A stretch of DNA of 59,678 nucleotides from NCBI GenBank assembly GCA_021737565.1, contig JAIPDS010000008.1, positions 1 through 59,678 on the forward strand, in the 5' to 3' direction. This DNA is from Desulfobacteraceae bacterium (lineage in GTDB: Bacteria; Desulfobacterota; Desulfobacteria; Desulfobacterales; Desulfosalsimonadaceae). The translations under genes were made by a program, and so were the position numbers. The notes under the pieces were generated by a model, which saw only the letters and a program-made list of their open reading frames with translations, did not search any database and was not told the origin of the DNA. Shown one piece after another: positions 8,516 to 17,643 of the stretch. Numbering within the stretch: position 1 is the first letter of the stretch; every line of letters starts with the position of its first letter.

Positions 8516-9200
8516 TATAAGACCGGGCGACAACATACTTGACATGGGCTGCGGCACGGGCAGGCATATATGCGCTGCGTGCCAATACCCGCAAATAAAG
8601 GCCGCAGGCGCTGATATAAACGTAAATGACCTGCTGGCAGCCAGGGAAAAAATAAGGCTTCACGAGCTTTACTCATCTCCTTTCGCCGGCATATGGGGGC
8701 TTTATGCCGCAAGCATTCTGGACCTGCCGTTTGCGGACAACCGGTTTGACCATGTTATATGCTCCGAGGTAATGGAACACATCCATGACGAATTCCGTGC
8801 CGCCCGGGAGCTTTACCGGGTCATAAAGCCCGGCGGCAACCTTGCCGTAAGCGTGCCCCGTTACTTTCCCGAACGCATATGCTGGGCGTTTTCAAACTCT
8901 TATGCCAATACAGAGGGCGGCCACGTACGCATCTATACGAAAAAGCGGATCATCCGGCTTTTTGAGTCTTTGGGTTTAAGCCTTACCGGCCGGCACTGGG
9001 CCCACGGCCTGCATTCCCCGTACTGGTGGATCAAGTGCCTTGCAGGGCCGGACAATGAAGATGCAGCGCCGGTTAAGGCCTATCAAAGATTTCTTACCTG
9101 GGACATGATGAAAAAGCCCTGCCTTACCAGGTCTACGGAAAGACTGCTTAATCCTGTTCTGGGAAAAAGCCTGGTTCTCTACTTCCGGAAAGACGCCTGA
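8487..9200 (+). CDS. Class I SAM-dependent methyltransferase
   Basis: A 237-residue protein with the SAM-binding motif I ILDMGCGTGRH (residues ~18-28), an acidic motif II (GADINVN), a motif with LPFADNRFDHVICSEVMEHIHD and the post-motif KPGGNLAVSVPRY. This is the Methyltransf_11/UbiE-like fold; the substrate is unknown. The start lies within the 3' end of the glycosyltransferase gene, with GAGGG upstream. The last 53 nt (9148-9200) overlap, on the opposite strand, the 3' end of the convergent methyltransferase gene, which is more than a simple shared stop. Confidence 0.83.
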   Translation: MITIDYGRLNIRPGDNILDMGCGTGRHICAACQYPQIKAAGADINVNDLLAAREKIRLHELYSSPFAGIWGLYAASILDLPFADNRFDHVICSEVMEHIHDEFRAARELYRVIKPGGNLAVSVPRYFPERICWAFSNSYANTEGGHVRIYTKKRIIRLFESLGLSLTGRHWAHGLHSPYWWIKCLAGPDNEDAAPVKAYQRFLTWDMMKKPCLTRSTERLLNPVLGKSLVLYFRKDA

Positions 9201-9801
9201 GCACGCCCAGGGTTTTTGTCATGGAAAGCTCGCGGAAAAGACCCGAGGCAAGGGCCAGCCTGTAGATTTGATAGGGAGCCTGCCCGCCTTCTTCCGGATT
9301 TTTGAAAATATCATGTATTGCAAGATACCCTCCGGGCATCAGGTGGGTGGCCCAGGCGTTGTAATCGGCAAACACGGCCTCAAAACTGTGCCCTCCGTCG
9401 ATAAATACCAGGGAAAGCCGGGTTGCCCACATGCGGGCCGCTGTCTCAGAACTGCAGACCATCGGTACCACGGTCTGCTCAAGACCGGCTTTTTCCAGGG
9501 TCTGCCTGAACAGGGCAAAGGTGTCGACCCGGCATGTTTTTGGATCATAGGTTTCGGGATCAAAATAGCCCTCTCCAGGCTGCTGCTCCTCAGAACCCCG
9601 ATGATGATCTATGGAAAAAAGAACCCCGCTGTTTTTCCTGCATGCAGCACCCAGGTAAAGCACGGATTTGCCGTAGTAGCTTCCCACCTCAAGGCAGGGG
9701 CCGCGGCCGGAGGCCTCCAGTGCCAGTTCATAAAGCCGCATCCCCTCCTCATGGTCGAGAAATCCCCTGGTGTTTTCAATCAGGCCCTGATCAATTTCCA
9801 T
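9148..9801 (-). CDS. Class I SAM-dependent methyltransferase (Methyltransf_24-like)
   Basis: A 217-residue protein with CLEVGSYYGKSVLYLG (motif I, residues ~36-51), SIDHHRGSEEQQ, LVFIDGGHSFEAV and PGGYLAIHDIF: the arrangement of the Methyltransf_24/cephalosporin-hydroxylase-like group. I start at the ATG at 9801, which overlaps the 3' end of pgm by 11 nt and has GGAG upstream. A longer frame reaching 9963 runs entirely inside pgm and its N-terminal residues look like non-coding translation (Arg/Lys/Gly rich). The 3' end overlaps the convergent methyltransferase by 53 nt. Substrate unknown. Confidence 0.75.
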   Translation of the reverse strand: MEIDQGLIENTRGFLDHEEGMRLYELALEASGRGPCLEVGSYYGKSVLYLGAACRKNSGVLFSIDHHRGSEEQQPGEGYFDPETYDPKTCRVDTFALFRQTLEKAGLEQTVVPMVCSSETAARMWATRLSLVFIDGGHSFEAVFADYNAWATHLMPGGYLAIHDIFKNPEEGGQAPYQIYRLALASGLFRELSMTKTLGVLRRLSGSREPGFFPEQD

Positions 9802-11440
9802 TTTCAAATGCTCCGGCAACAATCTGCCGGGCCTCTTCCATGATCCTTTCAAGATGTTCCCGCCCCTTGAAGCTTTCCGCGTAGATCTTATAAATTTCCT
9901 CTGTGCCCGAGGGCCTGGCCGCAAACCAGCCGTTTTCAGCCACCACCTTAACCCCCCCGACAAGGGCCTGATTTGCAGGAGCCCTGGTAAGAACCTGTTT
10001 TATCGGTTCACCTGCCAGGCTCTGCGCGGCGATCATGGCCGGGGACAGGTTCTTTAGGATCTCTTTTTGCCGGGGCGTGGCAGGAGCGTCGGTGCGCTGG
10101 TACACGCATGCGCCGAAACGCTGCTCAAGCTCACGGTAAAGCTCACCAGGATCCTTGCCAACAACAGCCAGGATCTCTGCTGCAAGCAGATTCATTATGA
10201 TTCCGTCTTTGTCTGTGGCCCACACGCCGCCGTTTCTGCGAAGAAAGCATGCCCCTGCGCTTTCTTCGCCTCCAAAGCCGTAAGAACCGGTTAAAAGCCC
10301 CTGCACAAACCACTTGAATCCAACAGGAACTTCTGCAAGAGGTCTTTTCAGATGAGCCGCAACCCTGTCTATCATGGAGGTTGAAACAAGCGTCTTGCCC
10401 ACCGCAGCGTTTTCCGGCCATTGTGAACGCTTTGTAAAAAGGTACCATACCGCTGCAGCAAGATAATGATTGGGATTGAGCAGGCCCTCGCTTTTTGTAA
10501 CTATGCCGTGGCGGTCAACGTCTGGATCGTTTCCAAAGGCAATGTCAAATTTGTCCTTTAATTCTATCAGCCCGGCCATTGCATAGGCAGAAGAGCAGTC
10601 CATGCGGATTTTGCCGTCTTTATCAACGTGCATGAAGGAAAATGCGGGATCCACTTTTTTATTTACGATTTCAAGGTCCAGGCCATATTTTTCGGCAATC
10701 GGCTCCCAGAAATAAACCGCGGCCCCTCCCATGGGGTCAACCCCCGTCTTCAGACCTGCAGAGGAAATTGCCCGCATATCAACCGCGTTTTCCAGATCAT
10801 TTGCATAAGGGACGATATAATCGTACTCATGGATGGTATCGGCTTTAAGGGCCCTTGCAAACGGAATTCTGCCTATCCTGTCAATACCCTCTGCAAGAAG
10901 CCTGTTTGCCTCTTTTTCTATAAGGGAGGTAATCTGCGTTTCAGCAGGCCCGCCGTGCGGGGGATTATACTTAAATCCCCCGTCTTCCGGGGGATTGTGC
11001 GACGGCGTGATAACCACTCCGTCTGCAAGCCCCTGTTTCCTTCCGTTGTTATGGGTAAGTATGGCATGGGAGATCACCGGTGTGGGAGTATATCCCCGGC
11101 CTCTCTGAATCATTACATCGATGTTTTCGGCTGCAAAGACCTCGAGGGCCGTGGCAAGGGCCGGCTCTGAAAGTGCATGCGTATCCATGCCCATAAAAAG
11201 CGGTCCCGTTATACCCTCTGATTTCCTGTAATCAGCTATGGCCCTGCTTACAGCCGCTATATGGGCCTCGTTAAAACTTTGGCGAAGCGAGGATCCCCGG
11301 TGTCCTGAAGTGCCGAAAGCAACCCGCTGGGAAGGATCATTTACATCCGGCAGCTCCGTGTAATAGGCTGACACCAGTTTGCCGGGGTCGATGAGCATAT
11401 CCGCGGATGCTTTTTTGCCTGCGAGTTCGTGTACGGACAT
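9791..11440 (-). CDS. pgm: Phosphoglucomutase (alpha-D-glucose)
   Basis: Interconverts glucose-1-phosphate and glucose-6-phosphate. The 549-residue length is that of the Pgm group of E. coli (~546). Visible motifs: FGTSGHRGSS near residue 44, the phosphoserine loop VVITPSHNPPEDGGFKYNPP, the metal-binding GNDPDVDRHG (D-x-D-x-D), GGEESAG, and the phosphate-binding RPSGTEE. It would supply glucose-1-phosphate for nucleotide sugars used by the neighbouring glycosyltransferase and, through UDP-glucose, for sucrose-phosphate synthase at 22 kb. That link is metabolic inference. Confidence 0.95.
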   Translation of the reverse strand: MSVHELAGKKASADMLIDPGKLVSAYYTELPDVNDPSQRVAFGTSGHRGSSLRQSFNEAHIAAVSRAIADYRKSEGITGPLFMGMDTHALSEPALATALEVFAAENIDVMIQRGRGYTPTPVISHAILTHNNGRKQGLADGVVITPSHNPPEDGGFKYNPPHGGPAETQITSLIEKEANRLLAEGIDRIGRIPFARALKADTIHEYDYIVPYANDLENAVDMRAISSAGLKTGVDPMGGAAVYFWEPIAEKYGLDLEIVNKKVDPAFSFMHVDKDGKIRMDCSSAYAMAGLIELKDKFDIAFGNDPDVDRHGIVTKSEGLLNPNHYLAAAVWYLFTKRSQWPENAAVGKTLVSTSMIDRVAAHLKRPLAEVPVGFKWFVQGLLTGSYGFGGEESAGACFLRRNGGVWATDKDGIIMNLLAAEILAVVGKDPGELYRELEQRFGACVYQRTDAPATPRQKEILKNLSPAMIAAQSLAGEPIKQVLTRAPANQALVGGVKVVAENGWFAARPSGTEEIYKIYAESFKGREHLERIMEEARQIVAGAFENGN

Positions 11441-11478
11441 AATAAATCACCCGTAATTCCGTTTCCGGATGTTGAAAT

Positions 11479-12552
11479 TTATTCCAGCCTGATGGCCTTT
11501 TCCGGGCATACTTCCTGGCAGCAGAAGCAGGAAATGCAAGTTTCTTCATCAACAACAGGCAGATCGGTATTTTCATCCATGGACAGGGCTGAAACCGGAC
11601 ACTGCTCCACGCACGTTTCACATCCGGTGCACAGATCCGCATCAGGCCTGGGCCTTACCCTCACCCGGCTTTCGATCAAGTCCCGCACGGCCGGATTCTG
11701 CGTGCTGGCTTCCCCGCCCAGCGGAGGCACCTTGAAATCCGGGACAGGTTTTAGTTCCCCGTGAATCTTTATTGAATCCGGCTCATAGTCGCCCAGACCC
11801 TTTTGCTTTGCATAGTAAAGAAATCCCAGTTTTGCCGGATCAAGACCCATCATCTGTGAAATCACTGAATCAACTGCAACCGCGTTATCCCCCGCTATTA
11901 TGCAACCTATATCCCGGAGATCCGGCGAAGCAGGTCCGTTGCCTTCCATCCCAACCACCGCATCCACGATGAACAGGTCGGGCACCCGGAGGCTGAAAAC
12001 TTCCACCGCCGCCTGGTTAAATCTATCCGGTGCGCCGGCGGCCTTGTGCAGTTTCGCCTTTATTGCCCCGGGAAGAATACCGTAGCTGTTCTTTATCGCC
12101 CCTGTTACCACTGTAAGGCCGTGGGTCTTAAACTTCGGCAGGCTGATAATTATGTCAGCCTCAAGAACCTCCCTGGATACGGTTACAGTGTCCATGAAAT
12201 CAGGGTTAAAAGATACGGTAACCGAATCATCACCTATGTTTTGGTAATATCCACGCGCCGCCTCCATAAGGCCGGTCTTTTCAAAACACTCCCTGTTGGC
12301 CCCGTATCCGAGAAGGCCGGGATTGTCTCCTACCACTATGGAGGCGGGATTTTCCGATTCCACCTTTTCCACCACCGCTAAAAGCACGGCCGGATTGGTT
12401 GTTATGCCTTCTTCAGGCTTTGCCCCCCTTAATACATTGGGCTTGATAAGAACCCTTTTCCCGGTTATGTCAACCGGGAAAAGGGAGAACGCCTCGTCCA
12501 CCGCCTTTTTTACATCCCGGTACGAAGCCGGAAAAATCATCACCTCAGACAT
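11479..12552 (-). CDS. DUF362 domain protein with C-terminal 2x[4Fe-4S] ferredoxin domain
   Basis: A 357-residue protein. Residues ~1-280 are the DUF362 domain (KRVLIKPNVLRG, VVGDNPG, IISLPKFKTHGLTVVTGAIKN, AVDSVISQMMG). Residues ~295-357 carry two cluster-binding motifs, CTGCETCVEQCP and CISCFCCQEVCP. Such proteins are common in anaerobes; the reaction is not established. The ATG at 12552 overlaps the stop of the upstream HAD gene (TGATG) and has AAAGGAG at 5-nt spacing, so I prefer it to the GTG one codon earlier. Cotranscribed with the HAD phosphatase. Confidence 0.87.
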   Translation of the reverse strand: MSEVMIFPASYRDVKKAVDEAFSLFPVDITGKRVLIKPNVLRGAKPEEGITTNPAVLLAVVEKVESENPASIVVGDNPGLLGYGANRECFEKTGLMEAARGYYQNIGDDSVTVSFNPDFMDTVTVSREVLEADIIISLPKFKTHGLTVVTGAIKNSYGILPGAIKAKLHKAAGAPDRFNQAAVEVFSLRVPDLFIVDAVVGMEGNGPASPDLRDIGCIIAGDNAVAVDSVISQMMGLDPAKLGFLYYAKQKGLGDYEPDSIKIHGELKPVPDFKVPPLGGEASTQNPAVRDLIESRVRVRPRPDADLCTGCETCVEQCPVSALSMDENTDLPVVDEETCISCFCCQEVCPEKAIRLE

Positions 12553-13214
12553 CACAGCTCCTTTCCGAGCCTTTGCTCAAGCTCTTTTCTGATATCATTA
12601 AAATCCTCCCACCTGATAAGATCCGTTCCGGATTTTTCAAGATAACGCGCAAGGCTTCCTCTTGCAAAGATAATGTCTCCTTTTCTTGCCATGTTGTAGT
12701 CTGTCATGCCGTCTCCTATAACGATCCGCAAATCAGCGTCAAAAAGCTCCATAACCTCCACCTTGGCCACAAGCTCATTTCCGCCCTCAAATTCCGAATG
12801 CACTTTAAGGTATGGGCCCGCGGCATCCACTTCTGCCGCAAAAACCCGGTGGGCCCTTTTGATCAGGGGCCCGAGGCCGGCCTCAACCATGCCGCGCACC
12901 CCGCCGGAAACTATCACAAAAGGTACGCCGCGGCAGTCTAAAAAATCGAGAAACTCTTCGAATCCCGGGCGCAGGGGGATCTGCCTGACAAAGTAAAGCA
13001 CCTCCCTGTAACGCTCAGAGGGGAGGGACTCTATCATTTCGCGCACGCCGTTTCGCAGGCTAACAGAGCCGGAGACAAGCTTCTGCTTCATGTCCTCCCA
13101 TTTATCGGGCACAAAACGTTCAAATACAGCCTGCAGGCTTTCCCGGGCCGTTATCGTACCGTCAAAATCGCAGAACACGTAAGGTTTTCTATCGCCGCAA
13201 CCGCTGTCCGCCAT
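12552..13214 (-). CDS. HAD-superfamily phosphatase, MtnX-like
   Basis: A 220-residue HAD subclass IB phosphatase. The nucleophile motif is VFCDFDGTITARES (residues ~13-26), motif II VIVSGG (~100-105), and motif IV IVIGDGMTDYNMAR. It resembles MtnX (2-hydroxy-3-keto-5-methylthiopentenyl-1-phosphate phosphatase) and SerB-type enzymes, but no other methionine-salvage genes are nearby, so the substrate is open. Its stop overlaps the start of the DUF362 gene, which suggests a joint function. Confidence 0.8.
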   Translation of the reverse strand: MADSGCGDRKPYVFCDFDGTITARESLQAVFERFVPDKWEDMKQKLVSGSVSLRNGVREMIESLPSERYREVLYFVRQIPLRPGFEEFLDFLDCRGVPFVIVSGGVRGMVEAGLGPLIKRAHRVFAAEVDAAGPYLKVHSEFEGGNELVAKVEVMELFDADLRIVIGDGMTDYNMARKGDIIFARGSLARYLEKSGTDLIRWEDFNDIRKELEQRLGKEL

Positions 13215-13261
13215 CTGCAGTCTCCGTTTAGCACCCCTTGCAGCCGGAAAATCTTTGCCGC

Positions 13262-15598
13262 TTATCCGCTGCGGCTTTGCAGCTCAAATTCCGGGTCCGG
13301 AATTTCGGGCACGAGATTTCTTATATATTCGGCCAGATAATTGTTTACACTCTCTGCATCCTCCATTTCCAAAACAGCATCAAGGGCCTTTTCGGCATCT
13401 GACTGGCGGATGCTTCTTATAAAACGCTTGGCCGCCGGAACAGATGATGGCGTCATGCTCAGACGGTCTGCCCCCATTGCCACATACAAAAGAAGGCATT
13501 CGGGCCTGGCCGCGGATTCCCCGCATATGCTCACAGGTTTTTGCCGGCTCCTGCATATCCTGACAATCTGATAGATGGTTGCGATCACCGAAGGATGCAG
13601 TGCGTTATAAAGATTTGCCACTTTCTTGTTGTTTCTGTCCACTGCCAGAAGATACTGTATAAGGTCGTTGGTCCCTATGCTTACGAAATCAACGTATTTA
13701 AGCAGGTGCTCGAGTATGGCGACCGCCGCAGGAACCTCGATCATGATTCCCGTGGAGATCTCTTTGTCATAAGGGATCTTCTTTTCGTCGAGCACCTGTT
13801 TTTCCTCTTCCACAAGAGCCACAACTTTTCTTATCTCTTCGACCCCTGATATCATCGGAAAAAGCAGGTGTACAGGCCCGTGGGCCGAAGCGCGCAGGAT
13901 CGCCCTGATCTGTCTGCGAAACTCTTCCTCCAGCTCCAGGCTGATGCGTATTGAGCGCCATCCGAGAAAGGGATTTTCTTCCTTTGGATATTCCAGGTAT
14001 GAAAGAAACTTGTCTCCCCCCACGTCAAAGGTGCGAATGGTAACCGTCCTTCCTTCGGCTTTCTGGAGCATTCTGGTATAAAGGGAAACCTGATCTTCTT
14101 CGCTTGGAAAGCTTCTTCGCAGCAGGAACGGGAATTCGGTTCGATAAAGCCCTATGTGATCCGCACCGTATTGCCGCACATTGGCAACATCTGAGAGAAG
14201 GCCGATATTTGCCCCCATGCGGATATGAACGCCGTCTGCGGTTACTGCCGGCAGATCCCGGATTTCGGAAAGCTTCTGCATTACCATCCGGTTTTCCTTC
14301 TGCCTGCGTTCATATTCCTCGCGTATTACCGAATCCGGGTTGACAAATACAAAGCCGGAGGCTCCGTCAATAACGAGATAGTCTTTTTCCCTCACATGCT
14401 CGAAAAGCCCCTCCACCCCGATAACAATAGGTATCTGAAGGGACTTTGCCAGGATCACGGTATGCGAAGTCTTCCCACCGCTTGCCGTAACAATTGCCTT
14501 TAAATTCGGCTGCCTTATGGCAAGCAGGTCCACCGGCGAAATATCCGACGCAATAACGATTGTAGGCCGCGCCATGGGTTCGTGGGGGTCGCCCGTAACC
14601 CCCATCAGATGACCAAGCACCCTTCGGCCGATATCAAGGACGTCAGCCGCGCGCTCGCTTAAATATGCATCATCCATGTTCCTGAATGTTTCAACATACT
14701 CAAGTATCACCTGCTTTAGCGCGAATTCGGCGCACCTGCCGGATCGGATCTTATCAATAATCCTTTTTTTCAGCCCGGTATCCTGCAGAAACATAAGGTG
14801 CGCATCCAGGATCGCGGATTCCTGATCCGAGACGCCCACCCCCTGCCTGGCCACTTGGCGTATCTGTTCGGCCGCGTTTTCAAAAGCGGCTTCAAGTCGT
14901 TTTATGTCTGTTTCCGGGGAATCGGCAAGGGTGCACTGGACATTATCAAAATCAATATTTTCAGGCAGATAATGCGCATACCCCTCGGCCACCTCCTCGG
15001 AGACCGGATCGCCTCTTAAATGCAGGGACCCTGCCTCTTTGATATCGGATTCCGGGCGCCGGGAAACGGACTTGGGAGATGCTGACCTGCGCCGGGAAAG
15101 ATCTTCCAAAAGGCCTGTATATGCAACGGTTGCCGAAATCTGGCTGGCGATGTTTGCAAAAAACGGAATATCTTCTTCCCTGATCCCGTTCTTGTCAACC
15201 GTCTGGATCACAAGAACCCCGAGAACCTTTTGGTGGTAGATAAGGGGCAGACCCAGGAACGTGGCGTATTTTTCCTCGCCGCTTCCTTCGTAAAACTTGA
15301 ACCTGGGGTGGGTATCCGGATGCACCACAAAAACCGGGCGCATCTGCTCCAGGGCCAGCCCGGTTAACCCTTCGCCCACATCCATTTCAATTGAATCAAC
15401 CGAGGACTGGGCAAGCCCCCTGGTAGCCTTTAACACCAGGCAATTTTCAGCAGGATTGTAGACATAAACGGAACACACGTCTATTGCCAGATGGCTTGCC
15501 ACCTTTCCCACAATCTGGTCAAGGGTGGAGTCCGGATCATCGGAGTCGGTAATGGTCTGAATTATATCTTCAAGGATGCTTAACTGATGTGCCTGCAT
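13262..15598 (-). CDS. ptsP: PEP-protein phosphotransferase, GAF-EI type (EI-Ntr)
   Basis: Enzyme I of the nitrogen-type phosphotransferase system; takes phosphate from PEP and passes it to HPr/NPr. With the chosen start it has 778 residues: GAF sensor domain (~5-155), linker, EI N-terminal helical domain, phosphohistidine domain with ASGGKTSHTVILAK (His ~379), and PEP-binding TIM barrel (GLYRTEFPFL, FDVGGDK, MIEVPAA, GTNDLIQYLLAVDR, CGESAA). The open frame extends 35 codons further to 15703, but a good promoter (15668-15696) lies inside that extension, so I use the ATG at 15598. Its ribosome-binding site is weak. No HPr or EII gene is adjacent. Confidence 0.87.
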   Translation of the reverse strand: MQAHQLSILEDIIQTITDSDDPDSTLDQIVGKVASHLAIDVCSVYVYNPAENCLVLKATRGLAQSSVDSIEMDVGEGLTGLALEQMRPVFVVHPDTHPRFKFYEGSGEEKYATFLGLPLIYHQKVLGVLVIQTVDKNGIREEDIPFFANIASQISATVAYTGLLEDLSRRRSASPKSVSRRPESDIKEAGSLHLRGDPVSEEVAEGYAHYLPENIDFDNVQCTLADSPETDIKRLEAAFENAAEQIRQVARQGVGVSDQESAILDAHLMFLQDTGLKKRIIDKIRSGRCAEFALKQVILEYVETFRNMDDAYLSERAADVLDIGRRVLGHLMGVTGDPHEPMARPTIVIASDISPVDLLAIRQPNLKAIVTASGGKTSHTVILAKSLQIPIVIGVEGLFEHVREKDYLVIDGASGFVFVNPDSVIREEYERRQKENRMVMQKLSEIRDLPAVTADGVHIRMGANIGLLSDVANVRQYGADHIGLYRTEFPFLLRRSFPSEEDQVSLYTRMLQKAEGRTVTIRTFDVGGDKFLSYLEYPKEENPFLGWRSIRISLELEEEFRRQIRAILRASAHGPVHLLFPMISGVEEIRKVVALVEEEKQVLDEKKIPYDKEISTGIMIEVPAAVAILEHLLKYVDFVSIGTNDLIQYLLAVDRNNKKVANLYNALHPSVIATIYQIVRICRSRQKPVSICGESAARPECLLLYVAMGADRLSMTPSSVPAAKRFIRSIRQSDAEKALDAVLEMEDAESVNNYLAEYIRNLVPEIPDPEFELQSRSG

Positions 15599-15667
15599 TT
15601 CGGTATATCCGGCTAATTGGAATAAAAATTTCGGCAAAAAAAAACGAGACTGCGACCTTAAGAAAAT

Positions 15668-15696
15668 AATATACGGATGATTTGCGATTTGTTCAA
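15668..15696 (-). promoter_or_regulatory. Sigma70-like promoter for ptsP
   Basis: On the minus strand TTGAAC (15691-15696), a 17-bp spacer, then TATATT (15668-15673). The predicted start is near 15660, about 60 nt before the ATG used for ptsP. It argues against the upstream in-frame ATG at 15703 being used from this promoter. Confidence 0.6.
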
Positions 15697-15809
15697 GAAA
15701 CATCTGTCAGGACTTCTCCATAAATCACTTTACGCAGCATAATATTTCCTATATTCTTACGCCTTTCATACAAACCCGAGGAATTCTTGATTCAGGAGAA
15801 AAATGAAGC

Positions 15810-17051
15810 ATGGGACAAACAATTGTAGAAAAGATTCTTAATCAGGCCGGTGGAACAAAAGACCTTTCGGCCGGGGATATTGTTAACGCCAGGGTGTCCT
15901 GCCTGATGACCAACGACGCCGTAGGTGAGCTGCTGATACAAGCTCTTGATGAGCTGGGGGCAAAACCCTGGGATAAGGACCGGATCGCGGTCATACTGGA
16001 TCACTACATCCCGGCCACGACCGAAAACGCGGCCAGGACCCACAAGCTACTCCGGGATTTTTCAAAGAAATACGGCCTGCATATGTTTGATCAGCAGGGT
16101 GTCTGTCATCAACTGATGCTGGAAAATTCTGTCCTGCCCGGTGATGTTGTTATTGGCACGGATTCACATACCTGCACCTACGGGGGCATCGGAGCCTTTG
16201 CCACGGGTGTGGGATCAACGGACGGGGCCGCGGCCATGGCCACCGGAGAGTTATGGCTCAAGATCCCGGAGACAATAAAAATTGAACTCAAAGGCCGGTT
16301 ACCGGATCATGTTCACCCCAAGGATATTATTTTAAAAGTGGTGGGGGATCTTGGCGCCGACGGTGCGACCTATAAGGCCCTGCAATTTTCAGGAGAAGGG
16401 GCGGCCTCAATATCAACTGAAGGACGCTTTACCATATGCAACATGGCCATAGAGGCCGGCGGCAAGACAGGCGTTTTTGAGCCGGATGCGGTTACCGAAG
16501 ACTATCTTAAGGATCGAAAAGAGAAAGGGACCTTCTTTAAAAGTGATCCGGATGCCGTGTATTGCGAGCAGATAACCGTTCATCTCGATCAGCTCGGTCC
16601 TCATATCGCCTGTCCGTGGTCAGTCGATAATGTTGTAGCGGTGGAGAAGATCGCTGGAACCCACATTGACCAGGCCTTCTTAGGATCATGCACTAACGGC
16701 CGGATTGAAGATCTGCGGATCGCGGCCGGTGTATTAAAAGGCAAAAAGATACACCCGGAGGTACGCTTCCTGGTTACGCCCGCATCCCGCCATATTTACC
16801 AGCAGGCCATGGCTGAAGGATTACTTGAGACCTTCCTCTCTGCCGGGGCCATCATATGCAACCCGGGCTGTTCGGCCTGTTTCGGCGGCCAGGGTATGTT
16901 ATGGGAAGGGGAGGTCTGTATCGGCAGCCATAACAGGAATTTCAGGGCCAGGATGGGGCATAGGGATTCAAAGGTCTATCTGGCCTCCCCCGAGACCGTG
17001 GCCGTATCTGCCCTGGCCGGTAACATTGAAGATCCAAGGAAAGGAGCCTGA
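15810..17051 (+). CDS. leuC: 3-isopropylmalate dehydratase large subunit
   Basis: Aconitase-family [4Fe-4S] subunit that, with LeuD, isomerises 2- to 3-isopropylmalate; LeuCD pairs also take citramalate. The 413-residue length is that of the short archaeal/deltaproteobacterial LeuC/HacA type rather than the ~466-residue E. coli type. Cluster ligands are visible in LGSCTNGRIEDL and CNPGCSACFG; GTDSHTCTYGG and ILDHYIPA are also present. The ATG at 15810 lies 11 nt after AGGAG. A better-spaced ATG at 15803 is out of frame. leuD follows after 2 bp. Homoaconitase or 2,3-dimethylmalate activity cannot be excluded from sequence. Confidence 0.92.
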   Translation: MGQTIVEKILNQAGGTKDLSAGDIVNARVSCLMTNDAVGELLIQALDELGAKPWDKDRIAVILDHYIPATTENAARTHKLLRDFSKKYGLHMFDQQGVCHQLMLENSVLPGDVVIGTDSHTCTYGGIGAFATGVGSTDGAAAMATGELWLKIPETIKIELKGRLPDHVHPKDIILKVVGDLGADGATYKALQFSGEGAASISTEGRFTICNMAIEAGGKTGVFEPDAVTEDYLKDRKEKGTFFKSDPDAVYCEQITVHLDQLGPHIACPWSVDNVVAVEKIAGTHIDQAFLGSCTNGRIEDLRIAAGVLKGKKIHPEVRFLVTPASRHIYQQAMAEGLLETFLSAGAIICNPGCSACFGGQGMLWEGEVCIGSHNRNFRARMGHRDSKVYLASPETVAVSALAGNIEDPRKGA

Positions 17052-17053
17052 GA

Positions 17054-17551
17054 ATGTCCGTTATAAAGGGAAAGGTATGGAAGTTTGGAGACGGGGTTGA
17101 TACGGATATCATCATTCCCGCGCGTTACCTGATTCTGCCTCTCGAAGAAATGAAGCACAAGGCCATGGAGCCGGTCAAGCCCGAGTTTGCCGAAAAAGTA
17201 AATGAGGGGGACATCATCGTAGCCGGCCAAAATTTCGGCTGCGGCTCCAGCCGGGAACAGGCCCCTGCCGCTCTCAAGGCCCTGGGTATCCGGGCCATAG
17301 TCGCTGCCAGTTTTGCCAGGATCTTTTATCGAAACGCCATTAACCTTGGCCTTCCGGTGATCGAATGCCGGGATCTCTATGAACAGGTGGATGAAGGAGA
17401 TGTAATTGAGATCACGCCCCTGACAGGAAAGATTCGGATGCCGGAAAATGGAATGGAGTTCTCCGGTTCCACGCTGCCCGACTTTCTGCTTGAGATTATT
17501 AACAACGGCGGCCTGATTCCCTATCTATCAGCAAAATTTAAAACTTCCTGA
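17054..17551 (+). CDS. leuD: 3-isopropylmalate dehydratase small subunit
   Basis: The swivel-domain partner of LeuC. The 165-residue protein has the diagnostic start [21 protein letters not shown], then [22 protein letters not shown] and [16 protein letters not shown]. The length matches the short LeuD type that pairs with ~420-residue LeuC. AAGGAG lies just upstream, within the end of leuC. No leuB follows; the next gene is on the other strand. Confidence 0.93.
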   Translation: MSVIKGKVWKFGDGVDTDIIIPARYLILPLEEMKHKAMEPVKPEFAEKVNEGDIIVAGQNFGCGSSREQAPAALKALGIRAIVAASFARIFYRNAINLGLPVIECRDLYEQVDEGDVIEITPLTGKIRMPENGMEFSGSTLPDFLLEIINNGGLIPYLSAKFKTS

Positions 17552-17643
17552 GTCTTATCGATTCCCCGGAACAAAAAGGACGCAATCACGCACTGACAGG
17601 ATTTCTCCATACCCGAAACAGCTCCGCAGGCCGCCGGGTATTT

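Noticed and set aside
9802-9963. 54-residue extension of the (-) methyltransferase into pgm
   Set aside because: Arg/Lys/Gly-rich out-of-frame translation of pgm; the ATG at 9801 with GGAG gives a normal methyltransferase N-terminus.
15599-15703. 35-residue N-terminal extension of PtsP
   Set aside because: A consensus-like promoter (TTGAAC-17-TATATT) lies inside it and the residues do not resemble the GAF domain start. Not fully excluded, since the internal ATG has a weak ribosome-binding site.
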